This document shows, one piece after another, positions 44,737 to 54,003 of a stretch of 64,000 bases of DNA. A program made the position numbers and the translations under genes. Below the pieces are notes generated by a model. That model saw only the letters and a program-made list of their open reading frames with translations. It ran no database searches and had not been told where the DNA came from. Source of the stretch: CBDCUW01 sp963734865 (lineage in GTDB: Bacteria > Planctomycetota > Planctomycetia > Pirellulales > Pirellulaceae); NCBI GenBank assembly GCA_963734865.1, contig CAVTIV010000008.1:310001-374000 (forward strand), in the 5' to 3' direction. How positions within the stretch are numbered: position 1 is the first letter of the stretch; each line of letters opens with the position of its first letter.

Positions 44737-46110
44737 ATGCATGAACGGACGCAGCGTGCCATCGCGCGAATGACGTTCGTGTTCTGCTGCGCGGTGCCGA
44801 CGCTGGTGACCTGCGTGATCATCGCGGTCACCTGGACCCCGTGGTGGCATCGTCGAAGCCTGGCAGCGATCGAAGCGAGTTTATCACGAGACACCGGATT
44901 GGTGTTGCAGATTGCCGATTTCAAACGGGCCGCGCCATCAACGCTGTGTCTGTACGGCGTCGAAATCTTTGAACCCGAGACGGGCCATGAGGTCGCGCGC
45001 GTGCGCGAGATTCAATGGGTCCAGCGCGGCCAGGAGGTCTCGATCCTGCTGCAGCAACCGGAACTTCAATCGTCCGAGCTTGCCCATACCTGGAAGATGA
45101 TTCATGACCGGTTCGTCTGCCGCCCCGAGCAAACCAGCTCGGCGGTCCAGCTGGCAGCCAATGATCTGACGATTCATAGCCGGACCGGACCGCTCACCCT
45201 CCGCGACGTGGATGCCTGGATCCGTCCGCGAGTGGGCGAGAACGCGGTCGAGGCCACGATCCAATGTTTGCCTGCGACCACTCACTTGGCGGCGATGATC
45301 CAATCCCCATCACCGGTCAACATCACGGTCGTTCGTGATCGCGGCGGCGATGCGCCATCGACGTCGTGGACGCTCAGCACCGGCGAGACCGCCCTGCCCT
45401 GCTCTGCCCTGGCGGAGTACTTGCCGCAATTGGAGCGACTGGGCAGCGATGCGATGTTTTCCGGTTCGATGCGGTGGAGCCTTCGTCCAAACGGTTGGAC
45501 GATCGACCTGGGCGGATCGCGTTTTACCGATATCGCATTGGGACAATGGCTCGAGAATCTACCGCATCGATTGACCGGCACGGCCACCATCCAGCTGGAA
45601 CGATGCCGGGTCGTCTGCGAGCAACGGGTCACCAACGTGGTCGATATCGCCGGCTCGCTTCGCGCCCGTGACGGATTGGTGGGGCCGTCGATGTTCGCTT
45701 CGGCACGTCGCCACCTAGGTTTCGCGGTCGCCGACGTGGACTCCGTCGTCGCCTACGACCGAATCGCATTGGGATTCAACCTGAACGGCCCGCTGCTTCA
45801 TCTGGAGGGTGTTTGTCGTACGGAAGTGGGTTACGAGGGACTTCATTCTGGCGTCGTGTTGTGCGCCGGTGGTCATCCGCTGGCCGAATCTTCCGGCGAA
45901 ACGCTGCAAGCCACCCAGCTACAGGCGGCCTTTGCGCCCGGGCACAGTGTGATGGTGCCCCTCTCACGGCAGACGTCACCGCTGATGGACATCTTGATGC
46001 CGCCAAGTCGACCGGCGCCGAGTCCATTGGCACCCAGCAGCGATTCCTCGATCCCCCGCATCACCTCCACCCGGCCACTACGGGAGAGCCCATCGATCGC
46101 GCAGCCCTAA
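44737..46110 (+). CDS. AsmA-like membrane-anchored periplasmic protein
   Basis: A 457-residue protein with one transmembrane helix (residues 12-30, MTFVFCCAVPTLVTCVIIAV) and a long soluble domain rich in beta strands, such as LAANDLTIHSRTGPLTLRDVDAWIRP and GTATIQLERCRVVCEQRVTNVVDIAGSLRA. The pattern resembles AsmA-like envelope proteins of planctomycetes, but I cannot confirm a match from sequence alone. A Pro/Ser-rich C-terminus follows. It is convergent with ccsBA (105-bp gap). Function unknown. Confidence 0.6.
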   Translation: MHERTQRAIARMTFVFCCAVPTLVTCVIIAVTWTPWWHRRSLAAIEASLSRDTGLVLQIADFKRAAPSTLCLYGVEIFEPETGHEVARVREIQWVQRGQEVSILLQQPELQSSELAHTWKMIHDRFVCRPEQTSSAVQLAANDLTIHSRTGPLTLRDVDAWIRPRVGENAVEATIQCLPATTHLAAMIQSPSPVNITVVRDRGGDAPSTSWTLSTGETALPCSALAEYLPQLERLGSDAMFSGSMRWSLRPNGWTIDLGGSRFTDIALGQWLENLPHRLTGTATIQLERCRVVCEQRVTNVVDIAGSLRARDGLVGPSMFASARRHLGFAVADVDSVVAYDRIALGFNLNGPLLHLEGVCRTEVGYEGLHSGVVLCAGGHPLAESSGETLQATQLQAAFAPGHSVMVPLSRQTSPLMDILMPPSRPAPSPLAPSSDSSIPRITSTRPLRESPSIAQP

Positions 46111-46215
46111 GCCGAAATCCGGGCAGGGATCTTGGTCAGAAGGGCGGTCGAGCGTCATCGACGCCCCGGAACGAAACGACCGGCTCGTTCCAGTTCAAGA
46201 GGCCGCTGCCGTCAC

Positions 46216-49200
46216 TTAGATGGCCAAATCTTTCGGCCCACGCCAGAAGAACAGACCGCCGATGATGAACGCGGCTTGCGTGAAGACGAACAGGCTGAGC
46301 CACATCAAGACGCCGGAGGTGAAACCGTAGCTGTGCAGTCCGATGCCCAGTTCATTCGTCCCGAACCAGCTCCAAGCGGTTACCACGTTTCCGCAAATGG
46401 CGAGAATCGCGAAGCCGCGACCTTTGACCATTCCGTCCCAGCGGGCGTGCAGGACCAGGGCGTTCCAAATCACGATCAGTAGCGCGCCATTCTCCTTCGG
46501 ATCCCAACCCCAAAAACGCCCCCAACTGTCGTCCGCCCAAAGACCACCGAGCACCGTGCCGACAAAGCTGAACAGAATCCCGAAACAGGCGGCTCCATAA
46601 CAACAGCGGTACAAATCTCGCATCGTTGCTTTATCCTTGCCAGCCCAGCCGGCAATCAGATAGCCCATCCCGAGGGTGCCCGCGACAAGCGTCGCGACAT
46701 AGCCCAGCGTGACGCTGATCACATGGGTCGCCAGCCAGAATTGTGTGTCCAGGACGGCCTGCAGCACAGGCATCGTGTCACCAGTATTCAATCCGTAGGC
46801 GACCAACAATGTCAAAACACCGGAGGTCGACGACAGCATATTGCCCATTCCATTGCGGAAGATCCGTTCGACGACGATTCCAAACACCACCGCCGCCCAG
46901 CCGATGAACACCGCCGACGAATAGAGATTGATGACCGGCGCACGCTGGGTGATCATGACCCGGCAGAGGATGGCGATCGTATGAATCACCACGGCCACGA
47001 TCAGCGTTCCCCAAACGACCTGACGCAGACGAGGCAGGTTGACGGCAAAGAAAACCAATCCCATCACCAGCGTGACCAAGTACATGAAAGTCGCCACACC
47101 GGTCGGCCAGTTCGATTGCATCCAACGCTCCAACGTGACCAGACGGCGGTTGTAGCGGGGAACCGGATACTGATGCACGGACATCAGATGTTCATCCACG
47201 GCTTCATTAAATCCGGCGGTGTCCTGATCGCCATAAGCCGCGATGATCTTGCTAAAGGTCTCGATCCCGGGACGCGAGACCACGTTGTCGGGATCTTCGG
47301 ATCGGGCCAGGTCGGCATAGTGATGGAAGAACGCCGGACCAAACGACGTCCACTTGGGCATGTCCGCCGACGCTTCCGCAGCCTCGGCTTCTTGTTGGCT
47401 CGGCGGAATGATCGATGGTGCCGGTAATCGATCGAACGATTCCATTCGTCGTTCGAGCTCTCGAATGGCGAATACCTTCAGCGTCTCTTCGTCGATCCCG
47501 GGAAACTCTTCCGGCGGAATCACCGGTGGGCTGGGTAACTGGAATGACGCCGCCGTTCGCGTGTAGGCACGCGTTCGCGAATCCAATTCCAGCAACTTCT
47601 TTTCCTTGAACGTCAGACCCTTGGCATTCGTTCTTGCCTTTTCGCTGGCGACCTCCAACTGTTTCGCGACGCCGCCCCACTTTGGCAGAATGTCATTGAG
47701 CGAATAGAGTTTGCTCTCGCGACGTTCCAGATCCAGTTCGCTGCGAACCTCCTCGGCGTCAATCCGAAACATCGGCAGGAAACGCACTTGAGGTTCGTCG
47801 ACGGCAACTTCCATCAACCACTGCATCGCCGAGAGATTGCGACCTTGGGATCGTTTCGCGAAACCGCCTGGCGCGTCATCAAGCGGCAATGATTCTTTGT
47901 TGCTCATCGCCTTGAGCGTCTGTCGGGCGTACGAATCCAACGGCATCATCCGCCCGCCGAATTGAACCGGTATCCGTCCGGCGGTGTAGAAATCGAACTT
48001 TTCGGCTCGGACCGATGGACGAGCAGCGTTGATCACCGCCGTCCAGGGAACCAGCATCACACCAGCCAACGCCGCCATCGCCAGCACCGACAGATAGACG
48101 GGGACTTGTGATGGCGGATGGACGTTGGATGCGGCCAACTCCTCTCGCTGTTTTTTCGTTTCGCGCTCACGACGATTCAGAAACCGCGTCAGCGTGCCCA
48201 GAAAATGGACCAGCATGCCCAGCGCCGTGATGCCACATGCGACATAGGGGATTAGCCAACCCGAATTCCGAACGACTTGAATTCCAGTCATCTCTTTGCC
48301 GTTGTTCAGCGGCGTGTAATTCGATTGATAAAACGTCTCGCCGCGATAACGCAGCGGATTGTTCATCCATACCCGCTCCTTGCGATCTTCGCCCGTTTCC
48401 GTGTCAACGATACGAATGAACGAAGAAAAGTCTTTCACCATCTCGCTGCCGGTATAGTCGACGCGTCTGACATCCTCCAGCTTCACCCAATACGGTTTGA
48501 CTTCGCGATGAAAACGCAAGCCGAGTCGGTATGCCGTGTCGCCCACCGCCAGCGAGTCGAATCTGTCCGCCGAACCAGCCTCGGGGAACAACAGCTTGCG
48601 GTCCGAGAAATATTGACTGACCAAGTGTTTGCCAAGCGATTCGCCCGACTCCTTGTCAATCAATTCCACATAAGCGGATGACAAATTCAGATCACTGTCC
48701 GCACCGCCAGATTTTGCCGCGCCCACGGCCGCGACCTCCAGGCCCATGCCAGTATTCGCCTGATTGTCGGCCGGTACATCCTTGAGCGTCGAATTCGACA
48801 AGTACTCCAGCACGCGAACGTCGACCGGCAATGAATCATCCTTGATCAGTTGTCGCGACTTCGACGCGGACAATAAGCGGCTGGCCGGAATCGCGGTGAC
48901 CTGCTCGACGCCGTCTTTCTGTTCGATAAACGCCAGTTCGACGGCGTCAAAATTCACCAAGGTGTTGGTCGAATCGCCTTCCACCAAGCTCAATCGCTGT
49001 TCGAGTTGCCGGTCGCCAAAGACAAACTGACCAAACATCAACAACCCGACACCCAAATGCAGCAACACGTTGGCACCCTGCTTGTCAAACAGCAACCGGC
49101 ATCCGATCAGCAGGATGACGCCCGCACCGATACCCTTGGTCAGCTGCCAGACAATCCGCAGTCCGGGATCGCCGATCCGCCACTGCTGGGAGATCGAGAA

Positions 49201-49827
49201 CGCGATGAAGCTGACCAGCCCGACCGCAAGTACCGCAAGAATCGTTCGATAGAGCGACCTCTCGGTGCGCGCCGCGGCGATCGCGGTGCCCACACCCAGG
49301 GCCGCCAGCCCGGCCAAAATCCATGTCCAGAATTGGTCGTAGCCGATCGGCGGATTACCCTGTAGCCCGTCGCTGCTGTGTCCCGTTCGGATGATCAGAC
49401 CCGCGACCACAAAGCCCGCCACGATGAAACCAATTCCGGCAGCAAGCTTTCCGCCACCGGCATGAATCCGGAATCTTGTCGCCTTTGCGGCAACCAAGTT
49501 GATCATCAACAACACACCGACCAGCGCGCCACCGGGAAACGGAATCGCTCCCGGAAACGGATCCGAGTGGGGGATGAACGCTTGCGGAAAGAAATCATCG
49601 AAATGGAGAAACGTGATCCAGGACAGGAAGTACCGCTGTTTGACCTCCAACATGTTCATCTCGTCCTGGGCCAATGTGCCAACCAAGACAATGATCAGCG
49701 AAATGGCGAATAACGAGACCGTCAACTTGAGCGAACCGAGCAGCCCAAGCAGGCGATGTGCAAGTGCAGTCATCGTGTCGTCATGCGATCCGGGCCGCAG
49801 TTGTGTCTCCGATGCGATCGTTGCCAT
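46216..49827 (-). CDS. ResB-CcsA fusion (cytochrome c synthase, System II)
   Basis: A 1203-residue fused cytochrome c synthetase that attaches haem to apocytochromes. The N-terminal ResB half has four transmembrane helices and a large periplasmic insert with segments such as FYQSNYTPLN and YVELIDKESGESLGK. The C-terminal CcsA half has the WWD-type haem-handling motif (WGWDPKENGALLIVIWNALVLHARWDG, about residues 1105-1130) and conserved His of the family. Between them is a long (about 250-residue) soluble stretch (residues 610-860) with acidic and charged helices. It serves the di-haem cytochrome and DUF1549 proteins of the window. The start is the ATG at 49827. Confidence 0.92.
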   Translation of the reverse strand: MATIASETQLRPGSHDDTMTALAHRLLGLLGSLKLTVSLFAISLIIVLVGTLAQDEMNMLEVKQRYFLSWITFLHFDDFFPQAFIPHSDPFPGAIPFPGGALVGVLLMINLVAAKATRFRIHAGGGKLAAGIGFIVAGFVVAGLIIRTGHSSDGLQGNPPIGYDQFWTWILAGLAALGVGTAIAAARTERSLYRTILAVLAVGLVSFIAFSISQQWRIGDPGLRIVWQLTKGIGAGVILLIGCRLLFDKQGANVLLHLGVGLLMFGQFVFGDRQLEQRLSLVEGDSTNTLVNFDAVELAFIEQKDGVEQVTAIPASRLLSASKSRQLIKDDSLPVDVRVLEYLSNSTLKDVPADNQANTGMGLEVAAVGAAKSGGADSDLNLSSAYVELIDKESGESLGKHLVSQYFSDRKLLFPEAGSADRFDSLAVGDTAYRLGLRFHREVKPYWVKLEDVRRVDYTGSEMVKDFSSFIRIVDTETGEDRKERVWMNNPLRYRGETFYQSNYTPLNNGKEMTGIQVVRNSGWLIPYVACGITALGMLVHFLGTLTRFLNRRERETKKQREELAASNVHPPSQVPVYLSVLAMAALAGVMLVPWTAVINAARPSVRAEKFDFYTAGRIPVQFGGRMMPLDSYARQTLKAMSNKESLPLDDAPGGFAKRSQGRNLSAMQWLMEVAVDEPQVRFLPMFRIDAEEVRSELDLERRESKLYSLNDILPKWGGVAKQLEVASEKARTNAKGLTFKEKKLLELDSRTRAYTRTAASFQLPSPPVIPPEEFPGIDEETLKVFAIRELERRMESFDRLPAPSIIPPSQQEAEAAEASADMPKWTSFGPAFFHHYADLARSEDPDNVVSRPGIETFSKIIAAYGDQDTAGFNEAVDEHLMSVHQYPVPRYNRRLVTLERWMQSNWPTGVATFMYLVTLVMGLVFFAVNLPRLRQVVWGTLIVAVVIHTIAILCRVMITQRAPVINLYSSAVFIGWAAVVFGIVVERIFRNGMGNMLSSTSGVLTLLVAYGLNTGDTMPVLQAVLDTQFWLATHVISVTLGYVATLVAGTLGMGYLIAGWAGKDKATMRDLYRCCYGAACFGILFSFVGTVLGGLWADDSWGRFWGWDPKENGALLIVIWNALVLHARWDGMVKGRGFAILAICGNVVTAWSWFGTNELGIGLHSYGFTSGVLMWLSLFVFTQAAFIIGGLFFWRGPKDLAI

Positions 49828-49965
49828 GATTGTTCTTCGCCGGGGTTCAGGTGGGATGTTGGTGTCGTGTCACGACAACCAGTGCGGGGAGTCCGAAAAC
49901 GGGTCAGCTGCCAATCGTGCCAAGGGGCAGCGACCGCGGTTGTTTCCTGGACTCGGTTCGGACCA

Positions 49966-51138
49966 CTAAATATTCAACTTCAAAGATTCAAGGAAGGAGG
50001 CGATCGCCTCGGACTGCGCGGTGACCGTTGCCACCGGACCGCTCATCTTGACGAACAGGCTGATGCCATCGTCCATCGGCACGATCGTCACGTCGATCGC
50101 CTCGCCGGCCTGGGGATCACTGCCAGTTAACAAAAACCGTTGGGACGGTCTGCCATCAACTTTCACATTCTTCGCCTCCGCCATCGCTTTGTCCACGATC
50201 GCCGGCGACACTCCCCCGCCATTGACCTGGCCAAGCCATCGATCCACGTTGCCGCGAATGTCACCGCCGGCCAGAATGACGGTCAACTCGGCCGGCGAAT
50301 CCTCCGGTCCGACGTTGAATGCGGCCATTCGCATGCTGCTCATCCGACCGTCACGCCAACCCTCCGGGCGATCAAACTTCAATCGAGGGTCGCTCTGGAA
50401 GTCTTGATTGCCGCTCGGCGGGCTGGATGCGGCGCTGCTGCTGCCGGGCAAGGCGTTGGCCATCGGGGGCGTCTGACCGGCAAACGGGCCAGCCGACATC
50501 GGGCCAGCCGACATCGCGCCGGCAAACGGGGGCGAGGACATCGAGCGACTGCCCGACGGTTCACCCAGCAGGTCAACCCACACCGATTCGCCATCGGACG
50601 TCGCGGCTGTCAGCGGCTGGCCGCCAGCCCATTTGGCGTCCGATGCCGGTAGACCGAGCTGTCCACGCCAACGGTTGACGTTGATGGCGACAAAGTTGTC
50701 CCAATCTGTTTGACGACCAAGGGTCGAAATGCTGATATCGAGCTGCTTATTGGGCGTTTCGACATCGATCGAGGCGATCCGCATCGGCTTCTTGCCGCCC
50801 AGTCGCCAACCCTCCGGAAGTTCCTCCAAGTCAGGATTTCCATCTTCGATGTTGATCGATTCCACGAAATTTCGGTAGGTCGGCTCGATCAAACTGATCG
50901 CGGCCTCGGGGCCGGTCACTTTAAAAAACCAAACTTGATCCCCCTTGGGCACCATTGCCGCCAACATTCGCTCTTTGCCGGCGCGAAGCTGCTCGGGTAC
51001 TTCGGTGGGCACCGTGTAGACCGTCACCGGCGCAGGAGAATCACAGCCAACGGCCAGCACGAATGCTGCGGAAAACGCCCACGTCCACGACCGTGGCACG
51101 ATCGTCTTGGGGCAACGGAGCGGGAGCATCCTCGACAT
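49966..51138 (-). CDS. Hypothetical lipoprotein with two repeated domains
   Basis: A 390-residue lipoprotein (lipobox AVGC, Cys32). It contains two similar halves: an N-terminal unit with VWFFKVTGPEAAISLIEPTYRNF and EGWRLGGKKPMRIASIDVETPNKQLDISIST, and a C-terminal unit with EGWRDGRMSSMRMAAFNVGPEDSPAELTVILAGG and SLFVKMSGPVATVTAQSEAIASFLESL. A Pro/Ser/Gly/Met-rich linker (about residues 195-250, with repeated AGPMSAGP) lies between. I do not recognise the family. It is upstream of ccsBA on the same strand (138-bp gap). Confidence 0.6.
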   Translation of the reverse strand: MSRMLPLRCPKTIVPRSWTWAFSAAFVLAVGCDSPAPVTVYTVPTEVPEQLRAGKERMLAAMVPKGDQVWFFKVTGPEAAISLIEPTYRNFVESINIEDGNPDLEELPEGWRLGGKKPMRIASIDVETPNKQLDISISTLGRQTDWDNFVAINVNRWRGQLGLPASDAKWAGGQPLTAATSDGESVWVDLLGEPSGSRSMSSPPFAGAMSAGPMSAGPFAGQTPPMANALPGSSSAASSPPSGNQDFQSDPRLKFDRPEGWRDGRMSSMRMAAFNVGPEDSPAELTVILAGGDIRGNVDRWLGQVNGGGVSPAIVDKAMAEAKNVKVDGRPSQRFLLTGSDPQAGEAIDVTIVPMDDGISLFVKMSGPVATVTAQSEAIASFLESLKLNI

Positions 51139-51257
51139 AACAACCTAGGCAAGCGTGCGTGACGAATCCGATTCGAGCAAAAAACTTAGCAATCCAAGCG
51201 ATCGCTGACAGGACAATACCCCAGCGGTGGCGTCCGTTGTGGACGAACTTCCGGCGG

Positions 51258-51392
51258 AAATGTGGGGAAATTCCCAGTCAAAATCTGGGAAAAACCGAGT
51301 CCGAATTGGGGAAAACCCCGAATCACAGCCGGGAAATTCCCTTTCGTAGCTGGGAAATCCCCGTTGAAAGGCGGGCAAAAACCGACATCACA
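51258..51392. repeat. Degenerate ~22-bp tandem array (GGGAAA...)
   Basis: About six imperfect copies of a 21-23-bp unit centred on TGGGGAAATTCCC-like sequence fill 135 bp. Some units are palindromic (GGGGAAATTCCC, GGGGAAAACCCC, GGGAAATTCCC). No spacer uniqueness or Cas genes, so it is not CRISPR. The remaining bases of 51139-51558 show no gene; this is the promoter side of the lipoprotein gene and the 3' side of the HTH-TM gene. Confidence 0.65.
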
Positions 51393-51558
51393 CGGCAAAG
51401 TCCTCTGCCCCAGCGATGTGGGTCCTCTAGGTACTATAAACGTCTAGCCGGTTCGGTTCGTACCCGAGCTCCCCTCCGTGACAGGATGCCACACAGGCTG
51501 TGCGACGATGGATGCCCATTTTCTCGCCGATGATCCCCAACAAATCTCGACAAATACC

Positions 51559-53252
51559 TTACTGCCCCCAGCCCATCAAGCTGATCAGTGAATCGGTCAG
51601 CGAGCTGACCGGCGCCGAGGGCTCGGTGTAAGTCCACATGTTTCGGACCAAATCGGTCATCAGCATCCCGCCCAGGCTGAGCACGAAGATGATCATCACC
51701 AGGGTGATGCATTGTAACAACGTGAAAGGAATCTCGTATCCGCCCATGACACCGGCCGATACGGGTGCGACGGCCGTATCATCAATCGCCACCGCCTCGC
51801 CCTCATCCATTCCCAAGGCATCGGACACCGGTGACGCTTCATCGGCACCAAACACGCCACCACCGAGTGCATCATCGCCGAATGCGGCGTCCTCAAATTC
51901 GACAGCTTCCCCAATCGCCTCGGAATCTTCCAGCTCGATGACCTGCGAGCCACTTTCGATATCGGCATCGAGGCCGACACCCGAGGGCGAGAGTTGGAAT
52001 TCTTCGTCGGCCTGGAAGTCGACTGCCGAACCATCGCTGGGCGAACTTCCGCCGCTGCCGCTCGAACCGCCATCGGATATTTCCGCGCCAAGTCGAGCGC
52101 CGAAATGCTGCTGCCCGCCAGATCGAGTGGCTCGCTTTCCAAGGACAATCCACTATCGGACGGGCTCATCAAGTTGATTCCACTATCACCGGCAACGGAA
52201 ATGTCGCTACCGGCGCTGCTGATCACCAAGTCATCATCATCATCGGCAATGACCAAATCGTCGTCGTCGGCCAACGCATCGTCGTCTTCCAAAGCCGACA
52301 AATCGGATCCGGCCAGAGCGTCCGCGCCAATGCTGCTACCCAGGCCCGAAGAGGTGAGCAGGTTTTCGCTATCACCCGAGATCAGCCCGCTGCCTTCCTG
52401 TTCGGCAGCCATCAGGTCCAATTCGCTGAGCACATCACGCGACCCCAAAGCGGCCACCGAGCTCTCGCCTGTTAGGTCATCCAACTCGTCCATCAGTTCC
52501 AGACTACTGGCGCCCGCCGAACTCAATTGGGATCCACCCTTGGCGATGTCGCTGCCAAGGACATCCATGCCACTATCGGCGTCGCCGATCAATGCTTCGT
52601 CACTGTCTTCGTCCTCGGCGGCACCGCCGAAACTCAGATCACTTTCGCTTTCAAGTTTGATATCGTCACCAGCGATGTCCAACATGCTGCTGCCACCGGA
52701 CGATGCGGCTGCCGGTTCGGGCGAAAGCACATCGGGATGCGATTCTTCAATTTCCTTCAACTCCTCATCCGTCACCGGACCGGTGCTGCCGGCATTGGGC
52801 TCGACTGCCAAGTCCAACTGTCCCGAATCGTTCACCAGCGCCGGATGCCCCAATTGCAACTCACCCGAATCGATCTCCAGCAGGTCCTCGGCACTCGATT
52901 CGAAGTCGAGGTCGCTGTCACTGGCAACCACGGCGACGTCACTCCCCTCGCCCTCGGCGGGGACCAAGTTGACATCACTGCCACTACCGACCTGAAGCGG
53001 CTCATTTCCAAGTTCCAGGTCGCTGCCGCCGCTGCCGTCGGACGCCAGCTCGTCTTCACCGATGATGCCGCTGCCACCGCTAAGGATGTCCGCAAGGTTC
53101 TCTTGCACGCGCTCGATTTCGTTATCAGGAAACTTCCAACTCGCGCCATCACGAAATCCTCGCACCTGTCCCTGGCTTCGCAGTTCAATCAACCGCTCGG
53201 TCGTGATTCCAAGTTGTTCGGCGGCTTCCTCTAGCGACAGATAACTAGCCAT
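51559..53252 (-). CDS. HTH-excisionase-like N-terminus, acidic region, C-terminal TM protein, frameshifted
   Basis: About 564 residues. The N-terminus (residues 1-50: YLSLEEAAEQLGITTERLIELRSQGQVRGFRDGASWKFP) is a MerR/excisionase-like helix-turn-helix. The next 430 residues are Asp/Glu/Ser/Gly-rich without domains, with repeats such as LEDDDALADDDDLVIADDDDD. The last 70 residues have two hydrophobic stretches (PFTLLQCITLVMIIFVLSLGGML). The frame breaks at 52085-52088: one added G (GCGCGG to GCGGCGG) joins ISALDLA to AEISDGGSSGSG. The start ATG is at 53252. Membrane-tied DNA-binding factors of this layout suggest a signalling switch; the function is unknown. A small secreted protein gene lies 85 bp upstream. 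Confidence 0.65.
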
Positions 53253-53337
53253 TCGACTTTTCGGCTCCGATAGATCGCGGGTGCGATGGTGATGAGGCGA
53301 CGAGCTATTCAATTTTCCCGTCAAACTCTCGTCCCCT

Positions 53338-53748
53338 CTACCGACCGATTCGACGAATCTCCTCGGGTAGCGGTGAGGTGGCGTTGAGTTGTAGTGAAAA
53401 GTCAGCATCGATGGGACGACTGCTGACCAGCCGGATCTTGCCCGACCTATCGATATGATACACAGCCATCCACGGTTTTCCGGTATGAACCAACGTAATT
53501 GTTTGAGTTCCCGAGCCGTCAGAATGGGAAAAACCGATCATGTCACCAGCGGCACCCACCTGACTGGCGGTCCCAGCCGGGGATGCAGGCCCTGAATGCA
53601 TCCTTTCGGGCAGCAACTCGCCGGCAACCAACGGCTCGCTGGCCGGTACCGTCGGCACGGAAAATGAGGGGTTCTGGCTCGTCGCGACGGATGTCGCCGC
53701 GACCAATAGGATGATGGCAAAGAGTCCCTTTTGGGGGCGGAACGACAT
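53338..53748 (-). CDS. Small secreted protein of unknown function
   Basis: A 136-residue exported protein from the ATG at 53748, which has AAGGAG 8 bases upstream. A signal peptide (residues 1-25, FAIILLVAATSVATS) is followed by a Pro/Ala/Ser-rich segment and a small beta domain (TQTITLVHTGKPWMAVYHIDRSGKIRLVSSRPIDADFSLQLN). I do not recognise the family. It precedes the HTH-TM gene on the same strand and diverges from the TolQ-like operon. A start at 53901 lacks a signal sequence and a ribosome site. Confidence 0.62.
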   Translation of the reverse strand: MSFRPQKGLFAIILLVAATSVATSQNPSFSVPTVPASEPLVAGELLPERMHSGPASPAGTASQVGAAGDMIGFSHSDGSGTQTITLVHTGKPWMAVYHIDRSGKIRLVSSRPIDADFSLQLNATSPLPEEIRRIGR

Positions 53749-54003
53749 GTTTTCCAGCTCCTTCGCTGCTGAGGACGGGTCGCAGGTCACCGCCGGATCA
53801 GCCCTCGAAGGGGTGGCAAGTCGTCGCCCCGGCGGTGCCGCGGATCGTAGGCCTCGATCGATTCCGCTGGCAAGACGGATGCTGTTTTTGATAACAACCA
53901 TCGGCGGCGGTGGGAAATCTTGACGATTAGATGAAGTCGGCCGGTCCTAACGGTCGATTCGATTCTTCGGACCACCACGACCGGACCCAATGGTCGCGCA
54001 CGC

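Noticed and set aside
51258..51392. Possible CRISPR array
   Set aside because: The units are degenerate and back to back with no unique spacers, and no cas gene is near.
51994..52995. 333-codon plus-strand Ser-rich frame
   Set aside because: It is a mirror of the acidic Asp/Ser-rich region of the HTH-TM gene; the low-complexity Ser/Pro composition is the reverse complement of its codons.
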